Assembly: GCA_028023455.1 (NCBI GenBank)
Contig: JAQFVV010000564.1
Coordinates: 310,001-374,000, forward strand
Source: Epiperipatus broadwayi
Taxonomy: Eukaryota; Onychophora; Udeonychophora; Euonychophora; Peripatidae
DNA: 64,000 nt
Direction of reading: 5' to 3'
Below the pieces are notes generated by a model. It was given only the letters and a program-made list of their open reading frames with translations, did not search any database and had not been told where the DNA came from. Shown here piece after piece: positions 49,837 through 59,900 of the stretch; the stretch's first letter is position 1, and each line of letters starts with the position of its first letter. Position numbers and translations under genes: made by a program.

Positions 49837-49870
49837 CTATGAATATGAGGCATGGATCCTCGAAAACGTT
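49837..49870 (+). ncRNA. Decayed hammerhead-like motif 3' of Penelope fragment
   Basis: ATGAGG, loop CATGGAT, CCTCGAAAACG: a GAGG/CCTC stem followed by GAAA, preceded by ATGA, matches the second half of the hammerhead core. The first three core bases do not match CUG. The position about 60 bp after the stop codon fits the placement of hammerheads reported in the terminal repeats of Penelope-like elements. Likely inactive. Confidence 0.3.
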
Positions 49871-49950
49871 AAGCCGATAAACTTTAATATTAATTTATAT
49901 CTTCTTCTTTATTAACAATTATAAATAAGTGTTTTTTGTTACATGTAATT

Positions 49951-50163
49951 ATTGTAATCATAATAAAAATAATAAATATAACGGTAATAAACTATTATAA
50001 ACAGTCTTTCAATCTGCACAAGTACTTTCAGTTAATTTCTTAAACCTGCCTGCCTCAACTGCAGGCAGGTTTAAGAAATTAACTGGAAGTACTTCTGCAG
50101 ATTGAAAGACTGTTTATAATAGTTTATTACCGTTATATTTATTATTTTTATTATGATTACAAT
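49951..50163. repeat. Near-perfect 213-bp hairpin (foldback element)
   Basis: The left arm from ATTGTAATCATAATAAAAAT and the right arm ending ATTTTTATTATGATTACAAT are inverted copies of about 100 bp with only one or two differences, around a loop near CTCAAC. The GTAATAAACTA and TCAATCTGCA blocks are shared with the diverged foldback at 9507-9686. It lies 165 bp after the Penelope-like reading frame; whether it belongs to that element is unclear. Confidence 0.85.
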
Positions 50164-50341
50164 TTTATTCTAATTAGCAGACATTTTATTTATTTATATA
50201 AATTAAAATAGAAAAAAAATTGTTTGAAAACATAGACCTGCATATTTCTTCACATAGTCACATACATATAGACAAATAAATTCTGTTTTTAATATTACTA
50301 AAGTTATATTTTCTAATCTTGCATATATATATCTATTTTAG

Positions 50342-50432
50342 AAGAAGCAGATACAGACATTTTTTTCCTTTTTCTATTTTGCTATTAATGCTGGTAGTCT
50401 AATATCAACCTTTCTTACTCCCATATTTCGAG
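50342..50432 (+). CDS. SLC15A: POT/SLC15 peptide transporter, exon E (TM5)
   Basis: Thirty codons: KKQIQTFFSFFYFAINAGSL then ISTFLTPIFR plus one base. FSFFYFAINAGSL fits PTR2 family signature 2 exactly (PEPT1: RFFSIFYLAINAGSLLSTIITPMLR). It forms TM5. The acceptor is ATCTATTTTAG and the donor CGAG|GTAACT, phase 1, and it starts in phase 0 as exon D requires. No internal stop. Confidence 0.95.
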
Positions 50433-50914
50433 GTAACTGAATATTTTTTAATTATAGAAACAGTATTTTTTTCTGCTTTATGTATTTTAATAATAAATTG
50501 TATTAATTTGTATTTTAAGTAATTTTTAAAACTCTTTAATTGTTTGCCTTATTAATTTTGGGCATATGCATTCACAAATCTACAGTGGACCTACTATATC
50601 TGCTGCCTCAAAATTCACTGTCTCCCTAGCCACTATCCAGAAAAAGTAGTTAAAAAATAAATAATTAGATGCATATGTATTCGTTCATATTACAACTATT
50701 TGTCAATGCAATCCATGTGCTTGAAATTACAGGTAATCAACTTAATATCAGTCATATATTGCATTTTCCCATCACATTTTGTCATATCCATTATTTGCAA
50801 AAAGTATGTGTATATATGTACAGTATATAATTCTAATACTATAGTTTTATAATTATATACACTTGAAATAAGGGTTAATATTAATTATATTGATTAGATG
50901 AAATTACTGTTTTT

Positions 50915-50927
50915 AATAAGTAATCTT
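50915..50927. repeat. Target-site duplication, left (RTE copy 2)
   Basis: AATAAGTAATCTT lies directly before RTE copy 2 and recurs at 53766-53778 after its tail. Confidence 0.85.
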
Positions 50928-53765
50928 GATGACGACTTTTTATTTAGGTACTTACAACTGCAGATCACTTTCAAGTGAAGTAAGATTGCAAGAATTAGAA
51001 GAAGAACTGTCTTATATTAAATGGGACATTATTGGACTTTGTGAAGTTAGAAGAAAAGGAAAAGAAACAATTGATTTAAAAAGTGGACATATATTCTATT
51101 ATAAAGGCACACATATTGGAAATACAAGTGGAGTAGGATTCATTATAAATAAAAAGTGGAAGAACAATATTGTGGAGATTGATGGTGTATTGGACAGAGT
51201 GGCAAGATTAGTTATACAACTTAATAGCAGATACCAAATGCAGATAATTCAAGTTTATGCCCCAACAAGTTTTCATAGTGATGAAGTAGTAGAAGATTTT
51301 TATATGGATGTACAAAAGGCTTTTGATCAGAGTAAACAACATTTTAAAATTGTTATGGGAGACTTTAATGCTAGAATTGGTAGACAAATGAAAGATGAAA
51401 TTGCTGTAGGTAATTTTGGTTATGGTAATAGAAATGAGAGAGGACATAGACTTGTGGAGTTTGCAGAAAAAGAAAAACTTTATATTATGAATTCATTTTT
51501 TGAGAAAAATGTTAAAAGGAAATGGACATGGAAGCATCCAAATGAAGGTACAGCAGAATTGGATTATATTTTGACTAATAGAAAATACATATTTCAAGAT
51601 TGTAATGTTCTTAATAAATTTAACACAGGAAGTGATCATCGATTAGTAAGGTGTAAGTTATGTGTTAATGTAAAACTAGAAAGACAAAAATTATTAAGAA
51701 AAACAATATTTACAGTTGATATTCCTAATCTTCAGAAACATTCTAATGAATTTAAATTAGAACTTACAAATCGGTTTCAAGTATTAGTAGATTTTGAATA
51801 TGATTCAGATTAGAATGAAATTAATATGAAAATAACTGATACACTTTTGAAAACTGCAACAAAGATAGTTGGTAGAAAAAAGCAGCAATTGACCAATAAA
51901 ATTTTTATTGAGACTAGAGAATTTATGAAGAAAAGAAGGAATATGAAGATATACAAAAACAATGCATTTAAAAGGATTGAATACCTTGAATTTTGTAAAA
52001 TGGTACGGAAAAGAGTTGAAAATGATATAAGAAAGTATAACTGTGAAATAGCAAGGAAAGCTGTAGAAGAAAATAAAAGTCTCAAAAATGTTAAACAACA
52101 TTTTGGTATTGGTAGGAAATTTATATCTGCAATAAGAAAAAAAGATGGAATTATTACTAAAAAGAGAGATGACATCATGAAATTGGTAGAAGATTTTTAT
52201 CAAGAATTATATAGTAATAAAGAACAAGTACCTCCTTTATCTATTACATCTTCCGAATTGCCCAGAATTTTAAATGAAGAAGTGAGACATGCAATTAAGT
52301 GTATGAAGAAAGGAAAGGCTCCAGGAAATGATGGAATTATAATTGATATATTAAAAGAAGCAGGTGAAGAAATAGAAAAAAGTTTAGCAAAGTTATATAC
52401 CAAATGTCTAAATGATAAAGATGTACCGGAAGATTGGAAGAATGCAGTAATAATATTAATATTTAAAAAAGGTGATAAAGAAGATATTAGAAATTACAGA
52501 CCTATCAGCCTTTTATCAGTTTTATATAAAATTTTTACCAAGATAATTACAACTCGTCTACAGAGAACTTTGGATTTCCACCAACCAAGAGAACAAGCTG
52601 GATTTAAAAGTGGTTTTAGTACAATAAATCATATCCAGGTATTGAGAGAAGTCATAGAAAGGACAAACGAATATGAGTTGTCATTATGTTTTGGATTTGT
52701 AGATTATGAAAAGGCATTCGATTCTATACACATTTCTTCAGTGATTAAAGTATTGGATCATCAAGGTATAGATCCAGGATATTGTCATATTTTAAAGAAT
52801 ATTTATAAAAATGCAACAGCAACAATTAGATTACATAATGATACTGGAAAAATCAACATTGAGAAAGGTGTAAGACAAGGTGACTCCATATCTCCAAAAC
52901 TCTTTACAGCAGTGCTGCAAGAAGTATTTTGTGGATTAAAATGGGAAACTAAAGGATTGAAAGTAAATGGAGAATATTTAAGTCATTTAGATTTCGCAGA
53001 TGATGTAGTTGTTTTTGCAAATAATGCTTCAGAGCTGCAGGAAATGTTGCAGGAGTTAACAGATGAAAGTAGAAAAGTAGGACTAAATGTAAATGTTAAA
53101 AAGACTAAAGTAATGTTTAATCGATTTGCTCAAAATATGAAAATAAAGATTGATTATGAAGAATTAGAAGAAGTTAACAGTTACAAATATCTTGGTCAGA
53201 TTATTAATACAGATGGAAACATAATGGAGCAAATTAATCATAGAATTAAACTTGGTTGGAGTGCTTTTGGTTGAAATAACTTGATACTAAAAGGAAATAT
53301 GCCTATGTGTTTGAAAAGGATGGTTTTTAACAAATGTGTTTTACCAGTTCTTACTTATGGATCTGAGACTTGGACACTTAATAGAAGAGCAATACAGAGA
53401 CTTCAGACCACTCAAAGGAGTATAGAGAGATGTATGTTGGGAGTAACAAGAAGAGATCGAAAACGCAATGTAAGACAACAAACAGGTGTTACTGACCTTA
53501 TTGAAAAAATTAAAAGATTGAAATGGAGTTGGGCTGGACATATTGCTAGAAGAGATGATAATAGATGGACAATTGAAATTTTAAACTGGATTCCAAGAGA
53601 TTGTAAAAGACCCAGAAAGAGACCACGTGTGAGATGGATGGATGAAATAAGAAAATGTGCAGGGATGTTGTGGAGAAGAGAAGCTAAAGATCGGAGAAGA
53701 TGGATTAAACTTGGAGAGACTTTCATCCTGCAGTGGATTGATAATGGTTGATGATGATGATGAAG
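50928..53765 (+). mobile_element. RTE-type LINE copy 2, nearly intact
   Basis: A 2,838-bp element with a 13-bp target-site duplication (50915-50927 and 53766-53778) and a GAT-rich tail (GATGATGATGATGAAG). It starts one base before the ATG of its reading frame, so there is essentially no 5' untranslated region; either this is the true 5' end or a slight truncation. It carries a single frame over its whole length with only two stops and no frameshift, making it the youngest RTE copy in the window. Confidence 0.93.
50929..53751 (+). pseudogene. RTE endonuclease-reverse transcriptase, two stops
   Basis: One frame of 941 codons from ATG at 50929 to TGA at 53749. The APE-like endonuclease domain (about residues 5-240) shows GTYNCRSL, GLCEVRRKGKE, QVYAPTS, MGDFNARIG and GSDHRLVR. 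The RT domain (about 440-740) shows [49 protein letters not shown] and the FADD active site at 52993-53004. The C-terminal region shows LTYGSETWTLNRRA, GHIARRDDNRWT and RWMDEIRKCAG. TAG at 51811 separates endonuclease and RT and is shared with copy 1; TGA at 53272 replaces an Arg codon (AGA in copy 1). All catalytic motifs are otherwise kept. Confidence 0.93.
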
Positions 53766-53778
53766 AATAAGTAATCTT
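53766..53778. repeat. Target-site duplication, right (RTE copy 2)
   Basis: AATAAGTAATCTT, identical to 50915-50927. Confidence 0.85.
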
Positions 53779-53829
53779 AATTGGTTTAATGTTATATACA
53801 TAAGATTACATATCTTGTACATTAAAGTG

Positions 53830-54480
53830 TATTTGCTTTGGACAAATTTGTTTGCACTTTACTTGATCTTTGAAAACTTGAAAGATTTTTAAAAGAAAGA
53901 TTGCAGATAAATTATTCCCTCCAAAAAAAAAAAAGAAACATTAAGATTTCCAGTAGTCCATTGTTTACAGCAATGTATTAAAATTTGTTTAACTTCATTG
54001 ATTTAGTAGGAGATAATAAAAAAAAGTTGGTCCTTAATTTATTTTAAACAATTAAGTCTGTCCCACACACACAAAAAAAATAATAATGATTGCTTGTAAT
54101 CCTTTTTGTTTGAATTCCAACCTGATATGTTTTTTTTTTCAAAAAAAAAAAAACTTAATTTTTTCATTTATTCAGTGAGGAGGAGAATGTGTGAAAAAAT
54201 ACTTGCTAATTTGTTTAAGACATTTTAAACATTTCCTTATATAAAAAAAATGATTGCTTCTAGCACTTTTTGTTTTAATTCTGGGTGGTCTATTGTACGC
54301 AATAGTAATTAAAAAATATATTTTTAAAATTTGTTAACTTCTTCATTGATTCAGTAAGAGTGGTAAAAATGATTCAGTAAGAGTGGTAAAAAGATGCTTG
54401 CTAATTTATTTTAAGATAAATTATTTCCACCAAAAAAAGAAAAAGAAGATTGCTCCTGGCACTTTTTGTTTTTATTCTAA
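53830..54480 (+). repeat. Diverged tandem repeats, about four units
   Basis: Blocks of 120-200 bp recur with the order: A-rich run, GATTGCTTxTAGCACTTTTTG-like segment, TTxAATTC, TTAACTTCATTGATTxAGTA, GCTAATTT. A 23-bp exact duplication of GATTCAGTAAGAGTGGTAAA plus three or so bases lies at about 54349-54394. No coding function is visible. Confidence 0.5.
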
Positions 54481-54844
54481 ATGTGTGCCAATAAAAGATT
54501 TAAAGGCAATACTGTATACAGACAATATTTATTGGTATCTGTGTTTACTTAATGTAATATCTTTTACATTTTTATTAATTATTAAGTATATATATACTGT
54601 ATTAAAACATAAGTGTATAGATTTATACACACATAAAATCAAACATACCAAAATTAAAATCTTAGCTTGCAGAAAACAAAAAAATTCACTAACAATAGTT
54701 TCCCTGCTAATATAAATTTCTCAAGTGGAAAAAATGACACAAATAGCACATATTCATACTATGATAACAATCAAACTTATATTAAAAAGAATAGTGATGT
54801 TAATTTAAATTGTGAGAACTTATTATATTATATATATATATATA

Positions 54845-55870
54845 TTTGATAACCTGGCACTCTTCACAAACCTGGGAGCTTAATTGTAAGTATAGAGGAT
54901 TTGAACTCAGATTTTCAAGCACCCTTCAACTATCCACACTATCTCATACAACTGATACACATGACCACATACATGTAGAAAAGATTAACAATCACCAATA
55001 TCCGTATTTCATGCTAAACCAGCACTCATCAGTTGGTCCAGATTATCATCTCACACATATATATAAGCAATGCTCAGTTTATATTAAGATAGCAAATCTT
55101 CATACTTTAATGGACAGGCTTCACTCCACTGCAACCTTCAACTTTTCAGCCATCCATATCATTGAAAATCTGATGATGAAAACTCAAATCCCATGCTGAT
55201 GCTAATATTATATGCCATGACCATGTTGACCTGAAATCACTCTGACCCCGCATGTATAGGACAGTATCCATTAAATACATATAAGAGGGATGGACAGGAT
55301 ACAAGCTTAATATGTAAATATTTGAAAACCAGGCACTCTTCACAAACCTGGGAGCTTAATTGTAAGTATAGAGGATTTGAACTCAGATTTTCAAGCACCC
55401 TTCAACTATCCACACTGTCTCATACAACTGATACACATGACCACATACATGTAGAAAAGATTAACAATCACCAATATACGTATTTCATGCTAAACCAGCA
55501 CTCATCAGTTGGTCCAGATTATCATCTCTCACACATATATATAAACAATGCTCAGTTTATATTAAGATAGCAAATCTTCATACTTTAATGGACAGGCTTC
55601 AATCCACTGCAACCTTCAACTTTTCAGCCATCCATATCATTGAAAATCTGATGATAAAAACTCAAATCCCATGCTGATGCTAATATTATTGCCATGCCCA
55701 TGTTGACCTGAAATCACTCTGCCCCTCATGTATAGGACAGTATCCATTAAATACATATAAGAGGGATGGACAGGATACAAGCTTAATATGTAAATATTTG
55801 AAAACCAGGCACTCTTCACAAGCCTGGGAGCTTAATTGTAAGTATAGAGAATTTGAACTCAGATTTTCAA
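54845..55870 (+). repeat. 476-bp tandem array, forward part (2.2 units)
   Basis: Units start at TTTG before AACC at 54845, 55321 and 55797, an exact 476-bp period with few substitutions. The third unit stops after 74 bp at 55870. On the minus strand each unit contains a tRNA-like segment with a B box (GAGTTCAAATCCTC) preceded by GATAGTGTGGATAGTTGAAG, where an A box would sit. The array starts next to a TA microsatellite. The open frames within it arise from the repeat and do not look like genes. Confidence 0.85.
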
Positions 55871-56634
55871 TGATATGGATGGCTGAAAAGTTGAAGGTTG
55901 CAGTGGATTGAAGCCTGTCCATTAAAGTATGAAGATTTGCTGTCTTAATATAAACTGAGCATTGATTATATATATGTGTGAGAGATGATAATCTGGACCA
56001 ACTGATGAGTGCTGGTTTAACATGAAATACGTATATTGGTGATTGTTAATCTTTTCTACATGTATGTGGTCATGTGTATCAGTTGTATGAGATAGTGTGG
56101 ATAGTTGAAGGGTGCTTGAAAATCCTGAGTTCAAATCCTCTATACTTACAATTAAGCTCCCAGTTTTGTGAAGAGTGCCTGGTTTTCAAATATTTACATA
56201 TTAAGCTTGTATCCTGTCCATCCCTCGTATATGTATTTAATGGATACTGTCCTATACATGAGGGGTCAGAGTGACTTCAGATCAACATGGGCATGGCAAT
56301 AATATTAGTATCAGCATGGGATTTGAGTTTTCATCATCAGATTTTCAATGATATGGATAGCTGAAAAGTTGAAGGTTGCAGTGGATTGAAGTCTGTCCAT
56401 TAAAGTATGAAGATTTGCTATCTTAATATAAACTGAGCATTGATTATATATATGTGTGAGAGATGATAATCTGGACCAACTGATGAGGGCTGGTTTAGCA
56501 TGAAATACGTATATTGGTGATTGTTAATCTTTTCTACGTGTATGTGGTCATGTGTATCAGTTGTATGAGATAGTGTGGATAGTTGAAGGGTGCTTGAAAA
56601 TCTGAGTTCAAATCCTCTATACTTATATTTATAT
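55871..56634 (-). repeat. 476-bp tandem array, inverted part (1.6 units)
   Basis: From 55871 the same unit continues on the opposite strand, about 1.6 copies, ending near GAGTTCAAATCCTCTATACT next to another TA-rich run. The switch occurs at CAGATTTTCAA (55860-55870), an 11-base string that exists in the unit on both strands. B-box-like GTTCAAATCC is now on the plus strand (about 56128 and 56606). Confidence 0.85.
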
Positions 56635-57551
56635 ATATATGCTAATTTGTATTATTTTTACAATTGATAGTTTGTGTTGGCAGGGAAACCAAAGTAATGT
56701 AATTTTGTTTCAGTATTATCTAGAAGTTTAAATAAATGCATTTGGTTTTGTATTATTGGCTAGTTTAAACTTTTGGCAGGTTATTATATAAATATATGGT
56801 AATGTGTTTTCTTTATATAATGTTCATTACTATTTCTGAATCCATATTATTGGCTGAAGACTGGAATTACATATAGCAGATATGTTAGTTCCACTATTTA
56901 TATATAGTGAAGCCATGTTATTTTGTTCTAAGCCTCTCTCATATACATTGTATATTTCATTATACTGATAAGCTTTGATTACAATAAAACTCATATTATT
57001 TACTGTAAGTGTATATACAACACTTTTTAATATATATATATACACACACATATCATACAAATACTTTTTTCATCCTAGTATCAATAACAATCAACAATTT
57101 CAAACTGTTGTCAAGGCAACCTTTTAACAATAAAGGTGGAATCCCAAAAACTTCTTTATATATATAATACATGCAAATAAATTAAGATTATAGTATAAAC
57201 AAAATTTAATAACATAATGTAGTTATTAATAATATATTGAGAGAGCACACATATAAATTTAGTGTGTATGTGTTCAACCCAAAAAAAATAAAAATAATGA
57301 AAAACTTACTGTATCATTTTTTTTTCTAAAAATAAAATGAATATTGAAATATTTGACTTTTATACTTTGGATGATATTTTTTCTTTATGGAAACATAATA
57401 GGATTCCTGTTATCAGCAAACTAGACTCTCTCTAGTTGTTTTCATATTTTTAAGTTCATATCAATTTCAAAATCTGTATAGCCATTTCCTATTTGCCATT
57501 ATCTTATTTTACATTTTTTGATAAATTCTTCAAATTTTTAGCTTTTTGATG

Positions 57552-57559
57552 CAATATAA
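57552..57559. repeat. Target-site duplication, left (hAT MITE)
   Basis: CAATATAA, repeated at 57956-57963; 8 bp is the hallmark length for hAT insertions. Confidence 0.85.
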
Positions 57560-57955
57560 CAGGGTCCTTAACCCTATGCCCGTGGGCACCATGGTGCCCG
57601 CAGACCATTTTACGTGTGCCTGCCACTATCTGAACACGATAAAAAAATATTTTCTGATATAAATAAATTTAATTTTTAAAATTTCTTATAAATTATTGTA
57701 TTATATTGTAATCAAATTGTAGGGCATACTATACTTTTACAGCATAAAAATATAAACGTTAATTATATGTTAAAATTTTAGTTTTGAAATAAATATTTTT
57801 TTGTACATTATGTGTATTATTAACAATAACCAACTATAAATTTACATTAAAAAAATAAGTGGTGCCCGGAACCTGATTGAAAAAATAAATGGTGCCCGCC
57901 ACCTGACTGGTATTATAGAATGTGCTCTTAAGTGCAAAAAGGTTGGGGACCCCTG
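57560..57955. mobile_element. hAT miniature element (396 bp)
   Basis: The left end CAGGGTCCTTAACCCTATGC and the right end GGTTGGGGACCCCTG form imperfect inverted repeats (CAGGG-TCC--AACC against CAGGGGTCCCCAACC), the typical hAT terminus. A perfect 8-bp duplication CAATATAA flanks the element. Subterminal copies of GGTGCCCG with ACCTGA following lie on the right (two) and GTGCCCG on the left, probable transposase binding sites. There is no reading frame, so it is non-autonomous. Confidence 0.88.
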
Positions 57956-57963
57956 CAATATAA
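57956..57963. repeat. Target-site duplication, right (hAT MITE)
   Basis: CAATATAA, identical to 57552-57559. Confidence 0.85.
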
Positions 57964-58297
57964 GAATACTTATTTTACAATTCTTTTTTTTTCTGTTACT
58001 ATCAAATCAATAACTTTTATTTTATTGTTTAAGAAAGATACTATACAAATGTTTTTAAATTTCATAAAACTTCTAGCTTTATGCTTCGAAAATATTTTTT
58101 TAACAAAATACTCTGCCATTTTATAAAAAACTAAAAACATAATGTATGTATTTTTAATGTAACCTGATGAAATATTATAAATAAATATGATATGTACGAT
58201 ACTGCAATACACAAAGTGACTCTTTCCATATTATAAAATTTATTTACTTTTTTTTTTTTGGATGGCATATTATTGATATATTGCATGTTGTTATGGT

Positions 58298-59698
58298 GTA
58301 GGATATGCAATTAAATCTATGAAGAAGAGAAAAGCTTCAGAAAGTGATGAGATTATTATTAATATCATAAAAGACTCAAGTGAAGAAATAGAAAAATTGT
58401 TGGCAAAACTCATATTAAATATGTAAATGATAAAAATGTACCAAATGATTGAAGAATGTAGTAGTTGTATTGATATTTAAGAAAGATAATAAAGAAGATA
58501 TTAGAAATTACAGATTTATCAGACTTCTATCAGTTCTACACAAAATCTTTACCAAGATAATTACAACTCATTAACTGCAAATTTTGATTTCCATCCAGCA
58601 AAGGAACAAGCTGGATTTAAAAATAGTTTTAGCATGGTGGATCACAAAGAAATATTGAGAGAAGTTATAGAAATAGCGATAAATATGAGTTACCATTATA
58701 ATTTTAAATTTTTAGATTATGAAAAAGCATTTGATCCCATAAACATTTTCACAGTGATTAAAAATATCATCAAGACTTTGTCATATTATGAAGAATATTT
58801 ATCAAAATGCAACAGCAGTGATTAAATTACGTGTTAATAATAAGATTAACCCTAATAAAGATGTATGGCAGGGTGATTCTATATTTCCAAAATGTTTTAC
58901 AAAATGTATTTTACAGATTAAAATGGGGAGCTAAGGGAGTAAAAATAAATGAGATTAATTATCTACATTTTGTAGATGATATAATTATTTTTGCAAATAA
59001 TAGTTCAAGCTTCAAGAAATGCAATAATTATCAAATGAAAGTAAAAAAAATCAGACCAAAGGTAAATAATAAAAAATATTAAGGTAATGTTTAAAGGATG
59101 TTCTTAGAAGAAGAAACAAAGATTAATAATCATGAATTAGAAGAAAATAACAGTTACAAATGTCTTGAACCGAATTATTTATATAGATGGAAAAATAATG
59201 AATGAAGTTAGTCATAGGATTAAACTTGGTGTCCTTTTGGTAGAAATAATTTAATATTAAAAAGAAATATACATTTGGGTTTAAAAAGCAAGGTTTTTAA
59301 AAGATATGTTTTATTAGTTTTTACTTATGGATCTGAGACATGGTCACTTATCAGACGAGCAATTTAGACACCGACCATTCACTGAAGTAGAGAGAGATAT
59401 TTGTTGGGAGTAACAAAAAAAGATTGAAAATGAAGCACTTAAATGAGAAAACAACAACAGGTATCATTGAAAAAATTAAGAAACTGAAAAGGAACTGCTC
59501 TGAACATATTGCTAGAAGGGAAGACAATGGATTGCCAATAGGAGTCTCAAATTGGATGCCAAGAGATTGTAAGAAATCTATATGCTACATTTAATTGTAT
59601 AGATGAATTAAGAAAATTGTTGATGTAGAGAAGAGAATCTGGATTGGAGAAAATGAAGAAGAAAAAAGTACGTAAAATAATTCATTACAGTGATAATG
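58298..59698 (+). pseudogene. RTE-type LINE copy 3, old and degenerate
   Basis: Aligns with the RT and C-terminal part of RTE copy 2 from the ATGCAATTAAxTxTATGAAGAA block onward; the endonuclease is absent (5'-truncated). Recognisable pieces are FLDYEKAFDPINI, a VWQGDSIFPK form of motif B, HFVDDIIIFANN (motif C, FVDD) and TYGSETWSLIRRA. Numerous frameshifts, stops and deletions. The tail near 59698 lacks the GAT repeat. It is clearly older than copies 1 and 2. Confidence 0.85.
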
Positions 59699-59805
59699 CC
59701 ATAATATTGTTTGTCAGAAAGTTTGTGATGATAGTATTGTAGTTGTAATTGACTAGTTCAATCACTTAATATTAATTGTTAAATGTTTTTAAGAAGAAAA
59801 AAAAC

Positions 59806-59900
59806 CTAGATTGGTAGAGCTTTCATTCAATATTCATGATTCTAAAAGTCGCAAGTTCTATTTCCTTGCTTGAACTGTCACTGGTCAAGATAATAACACC
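59806..59900 (+). mobile_element. tRNA-derived SINE (probable)
   Basis: TAGATTGGTAGAGCTTT resembles an RNA polymerase III A box, and AAGTTCTATTTCC, about 35 bp on, resembles a B box (GGTTCGAATCC). The spacing is tRNA-like, but the arms do not fold into a clean cloverleaf, so it is a SINE head and not a working tRNA gene. The body may extend to about 60000. Confidence 0.45.

Larger units (their letters stand above)
26103..50341 (+). other. Transporter intron 4 (24,239 bp)
   Basis: Bounded by GTACGT and TATTTTAG. The gypsy element and Penelope-like fragment are listed separately. Stretches 26103-28236, 28488-29543, 29616-32407, 40740-46940 and 47013-49083 are AT-rich and contain nothing I can identify. 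They include a poly-C run of about 11 near 46580 and a locally GC-richer patch at about 44320-44390. Confidence 0.7.

Noticed and set aside
51805-52403. Minus-strand open frames of up to 132 codons over the RTE copies
   Set aside because: They are antisense shadows of the AT-rich RTE frame, with Phe/Ile/Ser-rich composition and no domain.
54846-56274. Similar 60-117-codon frames in the 54.8-56.3 kb array
   Set aside because: The frames recur because the DNA repeats; stops and frame differ between copies and composition is not protein-like.
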